From positions 124,001-188,000 of the forward strand of contig CALDUY010000013.1 of assembly GCA_937923405.1 (NCBI GenBank): 64,000 nt of DNA, read 5' to 3'. Source of the DNA: an uncultured Gemmataceae bacterium (GTDB lineage: Bacteria > Planctomycetota > Planctomycetia > Gemmatales > Gemmataceae). Positions 1 to 7,916 of the stretch are shown here, piece after piece. Positions within the stretch are counted from its first letter, which is position 1, and each line of letters begins with the position of its first letter. The notes beneath the pieces were generated by a model. That model did no database searches and had not been told where the DNA came from. It saw only the letters and a program-made list of their open reading frames with translations. Both the position numbers and the translations under genes were made by a program.

Positions 1-689
1 TCGGCGAACGGGGAGAGAAAGCGATCGGCCCACTCGACGAGTCGAGCGGGCTGCTCGGGGCGGGGATGGGTCAACTCAGGCAGAAGATTCACCGCGGCAG
101 CGACGAGCGGAATCGTTAGAGCAGCTAACCAGCGACGCTTCCAGCCGAGATAGGCGGCGAAGAGCAATGGTGTGCATTTGAGGCCGGTGGCGACGCCGAG
201 CAGGACCGCACCGCGTAGGGGCTTTCGAGCCATCAGGAATTGGCAGCCGAGTACGACCAGAGCAGCAATCACCAGATCGGTTTGATGATTAGTCAGCGCG
301 TCCATCACGAAGGCCCCAGAGCCAGCCAGTCCCAGCCAACAGATGAGATGCTCGCGCCAGTCGGAGTTGCCCTCCAGCCTCTGCCCACCGGTCAACTGCC
401 AAGCTACGCGAACGAACACGACTAGAGCGACGACGTTGACAGCGTACCACAGCAGTCGGCTTGGCCAGCGCGACAGCTCCGCCCAGGGCAGGGCCAGCCA
501 GGCGTTGATCGGTGGATAGACGAAGCCCTGAGCGAAGATCTGCTCCCCCGCGGCTAGTCGCTGGGCAGCGGCGACGTAGACCCGGTCCCAGTCCGCCGTG
601 ATCCGTCGACAGAACGGTACCAACAGCACGGCGAATAACAGCACTGTCGCCAGCGTGTAGGGACGAGAGCGAAGCTGAGTCAATCGCAT
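1..689 (-). CDS. GT87/DUF2029-type membrane glycosyltransferase, partial (runs off left edge)
   Basis: The minus strand is open from an ATG at 689 to the window edge, giving about 229 residues without a stop. The protein starts with a hydrophobic segment (residues about 13-26), followed by a DWDRVYVAAAQRLAAG stretch and FVYPPINAWLALP. It then shows repeated hydrophobic helices. That order (a first membrane helix, an acidic motif just after it, then a 'YPP' segment) is typical of the polyprenyl-phosphate-mannose-dependent GT87 family, multi-pass enzymes that transfer sugars at the outer face of the membrane. The specific substrate cannot be told. The gene is divergent from ftsH, with 163 bp between the starts. 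The C-terminus is missing because of the window edge, not because of damage. A longer ORF in another frame (289-864) is an antisense shadow and has no such features. Confidence 0.75.
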   Translation of the reverse strand, partial: MRLTQLRSRPYTLATVLLFAVLLVPFCRRITADWDRVYVAAAQRLAAGEQIFAQGFVYPPINAWLALPWAELSRWPSRLLWYAVNVVALVVFVRVAWQLTGGQRLEGNSDWREHLICWLGLAGSGAFVMDALTNHQTDLVIAALVVLGCQFLMARKPLRGAVLLGVATGLKCTPLLFAAYLGWKRRWLAALTIPLVAAAVNLLPELTHPRPEQPARLVEWADRFLSPFA

Positions 690-852
690 CGGCCACCCCG
701 TTATACGGTCTTAGGTCGTTCCTGGAGGGGGCAGATACCGCCAAGCCGACAAACGTCACAACCCCAGTTTCTCGCCAACTGTCGCAGAAAACGCCAACTG
801 GGCGAATTAGGGAATCGCTGGCGAGTTGACGGAGTAGCTCGGCGGCGCTACA

Positions 853-2793
853 GTGAAGTCTCATCGCGACTCGTCCGGTGGAGGAGAATCATCCTTGAGC
901 AAACGCAACCGCGAACGCGGGGCGGCCTGGCTGGGCGGCCTGGCTCTCGTCGTGGGCATGCTGTTCGTTGTCGGTTCGTTCTGGCTGCAGTATCAGCGCG
1001 GCATGGCTCCGCTGAGCTTGCGGTACAGTGATTTGCTGCAAACGCTGCGAGCTAGTTCGCGATCTGGCGGAGCTGTTCGGTTTCAAAAAGTGCAAGTAGG
1101 CCATGCCGACCTGCGCGGCGAGATCCTTACTACCGATCGAGTCTCGTCCGGCGGCGAGGAGAAGCAGCACACTCAGACGATTCCCTTTCGCACTTTACGG
1201 ATCGGGTTTGAGCGTGATCCAGAGATTTACACTTTGTTGCGCGACAGCGTCGGCATCGCCTACCAGGGGGCCGAAGACGACTCGACGATCAAGACCATCG
1301 GCAACGCACTGCTGAGTTTGCTAGTGGTCGCCTTGATGCTGGGCATGTTGGTGGTTGCTCTGCGCTGGATGTCGGGCGGCGGTTCGCCGTTCTCCTTTGG
1401 CCGCAGTCGAGCGCGGATGTACGCGCAAAAAGATGTCGAGGTGACGTTCCGCGATGTGGCCGGCATTGAGGAGGCGGTGGCCGAGCTGCGTGAGGTGGTC
1501 GACTTTCTGAAGTATCCAGAGAAATATCAGGCTCTGGGTGGGCGCATTCCCAAAGGAGTCTTGCTCGTCGGTCCGCCGGGCACCGGCAAGACGCTGCTGG
1601 CTCGGGCCGTGGCCGGCGAGGCTGGCGTTCCCTTTTTCAGTCTTTCCGGATCGGATTTTGTCGAAATGTTTGTCGGCGTCGGCGCGGCGCGCGTCCGTGA
1701 TCTGTTCAGTCAGGCCGAGAGCAAGGCTCCCTGCATCGTCTTCATCGACGAACTCGATGCTCTAGGCAAAACCCGCGCCGGCGCGGTGGTCGGCGGCCAC
1801 GATGAACGCGAGCAGACGCTGAATCAGTTACTCGTCGAGATGGACGGCTTCGATGTCAACCGAGGCGTGATCCTGATGGCGGCGACGAATCGGCCCGAGA
1901 CACTCGATCCCGCTTTGCTCCGACCTGGTCGCTTCGATCGCACTGTGGTCGTCGATCGTCCGGACATCAACGGTCGAGAGGCGATTCTTCGAGTCCACGT
2001 TCGTGACGTTCGCCTGGGAGCCGACGTCGATCTTCGCCGCGTGGCCGGACTGACTCCCGGACTGGTCGGAGCCGATCTTGCCAACCTGGTCAACGAGGCC
2101 GCCTTGATGGCAGCTCGGGCCGGTAAGCCTGAAGTGACGATGGCCGATTTCGACGAAGCCATCGAACGTGGGGCTGTCGGCTTGGAACGCAAGAGCCGCA
2201 TCATGAACGCTGACGAGAAGCAGCGCGTCGCCATCCACGAGGCCGGCCATGCTCTGGTGGCAGTGCTGCTGCCCAACACGCATCCGGTCCACAAAATCTC
2301 GATCATCCCACGCGGTGTCGGCGCGCTGGGCTATGTCCTCAGTCGACCCGACGAGGATCGCTACCTGGTCACGCGCTCCGAACTGCTGTCTCAAATCAAG
2401 GTGGCTCTGGGCGGCACACTGGCCGAGGAACTGGTCTTCGACGAAATCTCCAACGGGGCGGCCAGCGATCTAGAACAAGTCAGTAACATCGCCCGGCGCA
2501 TGGTGACCCAGTTTGGCATGAGTCGTTTGGGACGTGTCAGCTATCTGGAAGCCAGCGGGCCAGGTTTCCTGGAAGGCAGTTTTGCCAGTTCGGAGCCACC
2601 ACGCTACAGCCAGGAGACGGCTCGCGAGATCGATCTGGAAGTGCGAGCCATCGTTGAGGAAGCAGCACGGTCGGTGCGCGAACTGCTCAGCCGCAAGCGA
2701 ACTGTGTTGGACGCAATCGCGCAACGACTAATGGAGAAAGAGGTTCTCGACGGGCGCGAGTTGCAGGAACTGCTCGGCAGGTTCGACTTGTAA
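853..2793 (+). CDS. ftsH: ATP-dependent zinc metalloprotease FtsH
   Basis: A membrane-anchored AAA+ protease that extracts and degrades membrane and regulatory proteins. The 646 residues follow the family plan. There are two transmembrane helices (about 24-46 and 151-171) flanking a small periplasmic domain. The AAA module has Walker A GPPGTGKT at 240-247, Walker B ending FIDE at 297-300, and a second region of homology around 344-363. The peptidase domain has the zinc motif HEAGH at 462-466 and a third zinc ligand, Asp539. The start is GTG, with only weak Shine-Dalgarno character upstream. Length and motif order are normal, so it should be active. Planctomycetes usually carry several FtsH paralogues, so this may not be the essential housekeeping copy. 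Confidence 0.96.
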   Translation: MKSHRDSSGGGESSLSKRNRERGAAWLGGLALVVGMLFVVGSFWLQYQRGMAPLSLRYSDLLQTLRASSRSGGAVRFQKVQVGHADLRGEILTTDRVSSGGEEKQHTQTIPFRTLRIGFERDPEIYTLLRDSVGIAYQGAEDDSTIKTIGNALLSLLVVALMLGMLVVALRWMSGGGSPFSFGRSRARMYAQKDVEVTFRDVAGIEEAVAELREVVDFLKYPEKYQALGGRIPKGVLLVGPPGTGKTLLARAVAGEAGVPFFSLSGSDFVEMFVGVGAARVRDLFSQAESKAPCIVFIDELDALGKTRAGAVVGGHDEREQTLNQLLVEMDGFDVNRGVILMAATNRPETLDPALLRPGRFDRTVVVDRPDINGREAILRVHVRDVRLGADVDLRRVAGLTPGLVGADLANLVNEAALMAARAGKPEVTMADFDEAIERGAVGLERKSRIMNADEKQRVAIHEAGHALVAVLLPNTHPVHKISIIPRGVGALGYVLSRPDEDRYLVTRSELLSQIKVALGGTLAEELVFDEISNGAASDLEQVSNIARRMVTQFGMSRLGRVSYLEASGPGFLEGSFASSEPPRYSQETAREIDLEVRAIVEEAARSVRELLSRKRTVLDAIAQRLMEKEVLDGRELQELLGRFDL

Positions 2794-2843
2794 ATCGAGC
2801 GGCCCCGGAGCATAGTGAGCCAAACTCCGGGGAGGGTTGGTCT

Positions 2844-3746
2844 ATGTCGCGTCGATGGATAGTGCCGGCGAGCCTGATCGTGACCGTGGGGCTGCTGTGG
2901 GCCTTTGGAGTGGCTCGGGAACCTGGGCCAGTGACGCGGGCGGAGAACGATATCCGCTTCGCCGAGTCGCTCCAAACCACGCTGCGACTAGACCTGCACA
3001 TGCCGACACGCGGAGAGGGACCCTTCCCCGCGGTGGTCTGCTTGCATGGCGGCGGCTGGGTGGGCGGCTCGCGTAAGCAGATGACGCGGACGCTGGAAGT
3101 GCTGGCACGGCGCGGCTACGTGGCCATCTCCCCCGATTACCGCCTGGCTCCGAAGCACCGCTGGCCGGCGTGTTTGGAAGATTGCAAGGCAGCCGTGCGC
3201 TGGCTTCGCGCCAACGCCGCCAAGTATCGAGTCGATCCCAACCGCATCGGGGTGGTCGGTCTGTCGGCGGGTGGCCATCTCGCCTGTCTGATGGGCGTGA
3301 CGGACCCGAGCGATGGGTTCGACGAACACGGCGATCATCTGACGCAGTCGAGTCGGGTCCAGGCCGTGGTCAGCTTCGCCGCTCCCACTGATTTGACCGC
3401 CGAAGCTCTGCAAACCGATGAGGTGCGAACGCGCAACCTGATCCCGCTGTTCGGGGGCGATCTGAAGAGTTGTCCCGAGGCTTACCGCAAGGCTTCGCCA
3501 GTGTTGTATCACCCAAAAACGCCGCCACCGTTTCTGATCGTGCATGGGGCCAGCGACGCCGTGGTGCCGCTCGCCCAGGCACGGGCACTGGCCGAAGTAG
3601 TGAACCGATGCGGCGGCAAGGCGCGGGTTATCGAGCTGGAAGGCGAAGGCCAGACCTGGGCCGGACCCAACCTGCTACGCAGCATCGATCAAATGCTCAC
3701 CTTCCTCGACGAGGCCTTGCAAGGGTCTCACGAGCCAAGCCACTGA
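2844..3746 (+). CDS. Alpha/beta hydrolase, BD-FAE/esterase type, with Gln at the expected catalytic His
   Basis: A 300-residue protein with an N-terminal hydrophobic segment (about 7-23; signal peptide or anchor) and the hormone-sensitive-lipase-like layout. The oxyanion-hole motif HGGGW is at 68-72. The nucleophile elbow GLSAGG has Ser141, and an acidic residue Asp238 lies in HGASDAVVP. Such enzymes hydrolyse acyl or acetyl esters, often on carbohydrates. The odd point is the C-terminal histidine. Relatives read G-x-G-H-x-(F/W), but here the sequence is GEGQTW with Gln270 (codon CAG). The enzyme may be inactive, may use another His, or may have diverged. The gene starts 50 bp after ftsH ends, on the same strand, and its 3' end overlaps the convergent YjbQ gene by 19 bp. 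Confidence 0.85.
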   Translation: MSRRWIVPASLIVTVGLLWAFGVAREPGPVTRAENDIRFAESLQTTLRLDLHMPTRGEGPFPAVVCLHGGGWVGGSRKQMTRTLEVLARRGYVAISPDYRLAPKHRWPACLEDCKAAVRWLRANAAKYRVDPNRIGVVGLSAGGHLACLMGVTDPSDGFDEHGDHLTQSSRVQAVVSFAAPTDLTAEALQTDEVRTRNLIPLFGGDLKSCPEAYRKASPVLYHPKTPPPFLIVHGASDAVVPLAQARALAEVVNRCGGKARVIELEGEGQTWAGPNLLRSIDQMLTFLDEALQGSHEPSH

Positions 3747-4126
3747 ACGCATACTGTCCGAGTGCGCGGACCGTCGAACTCACACAAATAGATTCCTTGC
3801 CAACGCCCCAAAACCAGATCGCCTTTATCTACAATAATCACCGCGCTGGAGCCGACCAGGGACGCTTTGACATGCGAATCACTGTTGCCTTCGCCGTGAC
3901 GGAAGCCGGCTTGCTGCTGCGGAATCGTTCGTTCTAACCACAAAAGCATATCATGCACCACGTCGGGATCGGCATTTTCGTTGATGGTGATGCCCGCAGT
4001 CGTGTGCGGACAGTAGACCACACCGATGCCTTCGCGCAGGCCGCGCCGCTTCAGCGAATGACGCACCTGGCCGGTGATCTCCACGAAGGTATTCCGCTGC
4101 GAGGTCGAAATAGTGAAACTGTCCAC
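3728..4126 (-). CDS. YjbQ/UPF0047 family protein
   Basis: A compact 132-residue protein with the conserved family core: YCPHTTAGITINENAD around residues 38-53, HGEGNSDSHVKASLVG, and a C-terminal GRWQGIYLCEFDGPR. These include the clustered His, Asn and Asp residues that form the family's metal or ligand pocket. Members have been described as having weak thiamine-phosphate synthase activity. The true physiological role is unsettled, so no pathway is assigned. Length matches the family exactly. The gene is convergent with the esterase (19 bp overlap) and lies 28 bp downstream of the Lys/Glu-rich gene on the same strand, so the two could share a transcript. Confidence 0.92.
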   Translation of the reverse strand: MDSFTISTSQRNTFVEITGQVRHSLKRRGLREGIGVVYCPHTTAGITINENADPDVVHDMLLWLERTIPQQQAGFRHGEGNSDSHVKASLVGSSAVIIVDKGDLVLGRWQGIYLCEFDGPRTRTVCVQWLGS

Positions 4127-4154
4127 GTCGAGAACTCCCTCTGACCAGGAGGCG

Positions 4155-4754
4155 TTACGCTTCGTCCTTCTTTTCGGTAGCTTGGCTCTTCTCGTCGGTT
4201 TTGGCTTCGTCTTTTTTCGCTTCGTCTTTTTTGGCCTCCTCCTTTTCCGTGTCGTCCCTCTTGAGCTTGTCTACCTTGCTCTCGTCCTTGCTGGTTTCGC
4301 CTTTCTTCTCGGGGGGCTTGCCTTCGTCTTTCTTCTCGTCGGCTTTGGGCATAGGCAGATTCTCGCCGGATTTGTTTTCGATGGGCGGCTTGGCCTTATC
4401 TTTGCTCCGGTTGGGGTTTATCTCGCCGCGGACCTTGTCCAGGGCGTCACGCAGGGTGAAGGCTCGCCGCCACATTAGTGGATCCTTCTCTGCACTGGCC
4501 AAGGCTTTGGCTATGGTCTTCTGCAGTTCGGGACGATTTTCCAGCATCGGTTTGAGCGACATGAGCGATCCTTCAAAGAGACGATAGCAGGCGGCAGGGT
4601 CGCCACCGTTGTACAGGTCGGCTCCTTTGTTGATGACTTCCTTCAGTGTCTGAAACAGGGTCGCCTCCTGCGTCCTGGCCGGTGGAGTGTCGGCCCGAAC
4701 GTCGACCAGTGCTAACCCCAGCGCGACTATTGCCAGGCGAACCATCTGACACAT
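4155..4754 (-). CDS. Secreted protein with Lys/Glu-rich repetitive tail, unknown function
   Basis: The start is placed at ATG 4754 because AAGGAG lies seven bases upstream; the longer reading to 4808 lacks this. The 199-residue product begins with a probable signal peptide (MCQMVRLAIVALGLALVDVRA). A helical region of about 100 residues follows (ATLFQTLKEVINKGADLYN, then GDPAACYRLFEGSL). The last 80 or so residues are charged and low complexity, with recurring KKDEA and EKK units. The tail looks disordered and resembles linkers that bind polyanions or envelope components. No enzyme motif is visible. Proteins with a similar N-terminal half are, to my knowledge, seen in planctomycetes, but I cannot assign a role. 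Confidence 0.75.
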   Translation of the reverse strand: MCQMVRLAIVALGLALVDVRADTPPARTQEATLFQTLKEVINKGADLYNGGDPAACYRLFEGSLMSLKPMLENRPELQKTIAKALASAEKDPLMWRRAFTLRDALDKVRGEINPNRSKDKAKPPIENKSGENLPMPKADEKKDEGKPPEKKGETSKDESKVDKLKRDDTEKEEAKKDEAKKDEAKTDEKSQATEKKDEA

Positions 4755-4910
4755 GCGTAAGCTCCTTGACGAGACCTTGTTTCCCCTGGGCACGATCTTA
4801 GCGGACAACCCAGGGCTGCGGTAGGTCGGCGCGTTGGGCTTGCGTCCGCCAGCATGCTGGAGATAATACCAGGCAACCTTGTCACGAACTATCGACCCAA
4901 GGAGGGGGAC

Positions 4911-5633
4911 GTGGCGGATCGATCCAGCACCCTGCTCATCAGCGCTCTGACCCGCGCCGCCGCGGAAGCCGACGGAGCCCCACTGTACAGCGGGAAGAAC
5001 AGTCCGGGGTTGTTTCCCACAACCTCACTGGGCAAGCAAGCAGCGCAGCGCTCCTGCGAGGAAGGTTATCTCGCCGTTCGCGACCAGAACGGTCGGTTTC
5101 CCATCTGCACTATCACCGAAAAAGGCCTGCGCTATCTGCTGGGCCAAGCCAATCCTCGGCAGGTGCTCGATGATTGTGTGCGAATTCTCGAAGCCCGCGA
5201 AGCTCAGCTGGCCCAACTGTTGGCCACTGCTCGACAAACTCAAGCGGGCTTGGAATCGCTTCGCACGACCATCGTTGGCGTGCTGAGCCGGCTAGAGACA
5301 CCCAGCCCTGATCTGAAGACTCAATTCGCCGAGTTTCGCCAGGAACCAGCCCCGGCGCTGGTGGAGCTGGACGAGCGCATTCTAACAGCCCTGGCTCGAC
5401 GGACGGGCAGCGCCGTCACCGAAGATTGCCCTCTGCCGGAACTATTTCGTCACTGCGGGGCAACCTCGATCGGTCTGTTCCACGATGCGCTGCGTCGGCT
5501 GCAAGCCGCCGAGCAACTCTGGCTTCATCCCTGGACCGGACCACTCTACGAGATGCCCGAACCGTCCTATGCCCTGCTCGTTGGCCACGAAATCGCCTAC
5601 TACGCAAGCCCTCGAAGGATCAAAGAAGGATAA
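4911..5633 (+). CDS. Winged-helix-like protein with coiled coil, partner of the downstream ATPase
   Basis: GTG 4911 is preferred to the upstream ATG because AAGGAGG sits five bases before it. The 240 residues fall into three parts. The N-terminal part resembles a winged-helix domain (LLISALTRAA, then an ICTITEKGLRYLL wing-like strand-helix). A coiled coil follows (about 85-130, EAREAQLAQLLATARQTQAG). A second helical domain may also be a winged helix (LDERILTALARR, then LFHDALRRLQAAEQLWLHP). No enzyme motif is present. It ends 50 bp before the P-loop ATPase on the same strand, so the two are probably co-transcribed. By analogy with other winged-helix/ATPase pairs it may give DNA binding or regulation. 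That is inference; the family is not one I can name. Confidence 0.7.
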   Translation: MADRSSTLLISALTRAAAEADGAPLYSGKNSPGLFPTTSLGKQAAQRSCEEGYLAVRDQNGRFPICTITEKGLRYLLGQANPRQVLDDCVRILEAREAQLAQLLATARQTQAGLESLRTTIVGVLSRLETPSPDLKTQFAEFRQEPAPALVELDERILTALARRTGSAVTEDCPLPELFRHCGATSIGLFHDALRRLQAAEQLWLHPWTGPLYEMPEPSYALLVGHEIAYYASPRRIKEG

Positions 5634-5683
5634 CACGGAGCGAATTTATCGCTAGTCCGTATCCGTCGCTACTGAGGTGACCC

Positions 5684-7831
5684 ATGTCCACGATGCTGTC
5701 CGCTCGTTCGCTGCAAGACCGTGCCGCCGAGGTTCTTCGTCGGGCTGGCAATCCGTTCCGCAACTACTTCGCCCGCAATCCCGATGACGAGGTCTGTGCT
5801 CGCTACCATGTGCCCGAACTGTACTCGTTGCAGCGCGAGCAACTCCTGGGGGTGGTCGATCTCTACCGCTACGCTCCGACGACTCATTCCGAGGTCGTGC
5901 CGATTCTGGGCAACAAGGGAGCGGGCAAAACGCATCTGCTCTACTCGATCAAGCACGGCCCCGAGGGATCGTGGCAACTGCTGGTTACCCCTGGCGTTTA
6001 TCAGAAAGACACCGAGTTTCTCGAATATCTGCTGTTTCAGCTGATCGACACATTGCTAGGTGGCGGCAAGCAAAAGAACACGCGGCCGTTGGAGTACGTC
6101 GGCGAACAGGTGGTACGCGGCACCTTTCGAGCGGCGCTGCAGGCGCTGACGCCGGCGGAACGGTTGGAACTGTTTCCCGCTCCGGGACTGGGGCGTTGGG
6201 CCCGCAAACTCGGTCTGGGCACCTCGCAGGCCCTGGAGCGCGTCCAGTGGCTGATCGACAGCCTGGCCAAGCCTGTGCCGTTGCCGTTCCAGCCCGGCGC
6301 GCTGAAGAAAATGTGCGACGAAGCGAATCTGGAATTGTCCCGCGCCGCCGAGCTGATCACTCAGTACATCGATCGCACCGAGCCGCGCAACACCGCTGGA
6401 CTGATGCGGCGGCACATTCTCGAAGGCTTCAGCCGAGCCATGCTCCTGGGCGACGAAGCCGATCTGGCCACGTTCCTGACCTACGGCTTCGCCGAGTTGG
6501 ATTTCCAGGTGCGACCGAGTCGGCAAGAATTGGTGCTGGCTCTGTTCAAGGCGGTCATGGGGGTGCTACAGTCGCTGCGGGTGCCGGTCGTTTTCGCCTT
6601 CGATCAGCTGGAAGATTTGCTGCTGGCTCGACGCAGTGACGACGCACACCGTACCGCCGAGGCCTTCTTCGCCGGCATCGTCCAGGCCATGCACCAGATC
6701 GACGGCATCGCCTTTTTGATCTTCGCCGAACGCGGGCTGTGGAATCGCTTTGTCCCTTCGCTAGATGGCTACATTCAAGATCGTCTAAATAATCCAATTC
6801 ATCTGCCGGAGCATGGCACCTTGCAGGCGCTGCGTCTGGAAGCACCGCCGCCGGAGTTGGTCCGTCGCGTGGTCGAGGCACGTTTGCGACCAGCGCTGAA
6901 TCAGCTGCCCGACGCCGCCGAGCTACCGCCGTTGTATCCGTTCAGCGAAGAGCAGGTCGAACGGGTTGCTCGAACCGAGCCGACCTTGCGCGACATGTTG
7001 CAACAGTTCCGCCATCTGTTCGACAGCATGGTGTATCGGTTGCCCGAGGCGATCTCTACTGAGCCGGAGGTAACTTCGCGTCTGCCCAAAGCGGTAGAGT
7101 CGGAACCTATCTCGCGTCTGCCCCAGCCGGAACTGCCTCCCGAAGTCAAGTCGGTAGTCGTGGTGGAAGTGGAAACCCCGCCGCCAACGACGACTGAGCC
7201 GGCTGCGCCGCGCTCGCTGGAGACCATATGGGATCACGAAGTGCGCTCGGCCCGACGCAAGCTCGAACCCGAGGGAGCTTTGACCGGCGCGACACGCGAG
7301 CTGCAGGCGGGGCTAGGCGCGTTCCTACGCATCGCCCACGAACACGGCGTCAAAGTCGGTCCCTGGCGTTTGCAGCATGTCGTGCCCGAACTGAGTTTCG
7401 GCGAGCATCCGACCTATGGCGTGCTGTCGATCGCGCACTGGGTGTGCAAGGGCGGCCAACCGTGGAAGGTCGGCATTGGCCTGTTCCTCGGCCGCGGACC
7501 TGCCAAGCCTAAGGATCTCAGCACCAAACTGACCGCCCTGGAATTGGAACCCGCCGTGATCGATCATCTGATCCTGCTGCGGCCGGAGGATGATCTGGCT
7601 CTGACCGGCAAGAGTAAGACTCATTGGCAGGAAGCCGAACGTAAGGGCCGACATGCCCGCCTGGAACCGGTCACTCTCGATGCTTTTGCCGCCTTGTATG
7701 CCTTCCCGCGGATCATCACCGCTCTGTCCGAATCGCTACCAGAGGGACAACCTTTGCCGAATTTAGCGGATCTATTACAGGACCGTTGCGAGAAACTATT
7801 GGAACAGGTGTGCATGCCGGTTCAAGGCTAA
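5684..7831 (+). CDS. Large P-loop ATPase with uncharacterised C-terminal domain
   Basis: A 715-residue protein whose N-terminal half is an AAA/STAND-like ATPase. Walker A GNKGAGKT is at 76-83. A Walker B-like VFAFDQLED carries Asp307, and LIFAERGLWNRF follows at about 340, in a sensor-like position. A helical region comes next. A Pro/Val-rich linker (about 455-510) leads to a C-terminal domain of about 200 residues (LETIWDHEVRSARRKLE onwards) that I cannot assign. Part of it, around GVLSIAHW and GLFLGRG, alternates strands as a nuclease-like fold might, but no clear PD-(D/E)XK signature is visible. The winged-helix gene just upstream suggests a two-component DNA-associated machine. It could be replication/repair, DNA-transaction or defence related; the sequence does not decide. 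Confidence 0.8.
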   Translation: MSTMLSARSLQDRAAEVLRRAGNPFRNYFARNPDDEVCARYHVPELYSLQREQLLGVVDLYRYAPTTHSEVVPILGNKGAGKTHLLYSIKHGPEGSWQLLVTPGVYQKDTEFLEYLLFQLIDTLLGGGKQKNTRPLEYVGEQVVRGTFRAALQALTPAERLELFPAPGLGRWARKLGLGTSQALERVQWLIDSLAKPVPLPFQPGALKKMCDEANLELSRAAELITQYIDRTEPRNTAGLMRRHILEGFSRAMLLGDEADLATFLTYGFAELDFQVRPSRQELVLALFKAVMGVLQSLRVPVVFAFDQLEDLLLARRSDDAHRTAEAFFAGIVQAMHQIDGIAFLIFAERGLWNRFVPSLDGYIQDRLNNPIHLPEHGTLQALRLEAPPPELVRRVVEARLRPALNQLPDAAELPPLYPFSEEQVERVARTEPTLRDMLQQFRHLFDSMVYRLPEAISTEPEVTSRLPKAVESEPISRLPQPELPPEVKSVVVVEVETPPPTTTEPAAPRSLETIWDHEVRSARRKLEPEGALTGATRELQAGLGAFLRIAHEHGVKVGPWRLQHVVPELSFGEHPTYGVLSIAHWVCKGGQPWKVGIGLFLGRGPAKPKDLSTKLTALELEPAVIDHLILLRPEDDLALTGKSKTHWQEAERKGRHARLEPVTLDAFAALYAFPRIITALSESLPEGQPLPNLADLLQDRCEKLLEQVCMPVQG

Positions 7832-7858
7832 CTCGCACCGACCGTGTCCATCTGCTAT

Positions 7859-7892
7859 GATTTCCTCGATCTCTGGTCAAAGCGAGGAAATC
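7859..7892 (+). promoter_or_regulatory. Perfect 10-bp inverted repeat upstream of the histidine kinase
   Basis: GATTTCCTCG (7859-7868) and CGAGGAAATC (7883-7892) are perfect inverted arms with a 14-base loop. The second arm ends 24 bases before the kinase ATG. No T-tract follows, so a Rho-independent terminator is unlikely. A -10-like TATGAT (7856-7861) overlaps the first arm, which suggests an operator or a 5'-leader hairpin for the kinase transcript. The -35 region is not convincing. Confidence 0.4.
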
Positions 7893-7916
7893 TGGGCATC
7901 CTAGAGAACATCGTGC

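Noticed and set aside
289-864. 191-residue minus-strand ORF
   Set aside because: It is out of frame with the GT87-type gene that covers 1-689 on the same strand and has no domain or codon pattern of its own.
4074-4478. 134-residue plus-strand ORF, strongly hydrophobic (looks like several membrane helices)
   Set aside because: It is the complement of the Lys/Glu-rich tail of the minus-strand gene; AAG/GAA codons read backwards give Phe, Leu and Ser. No ribosome site.
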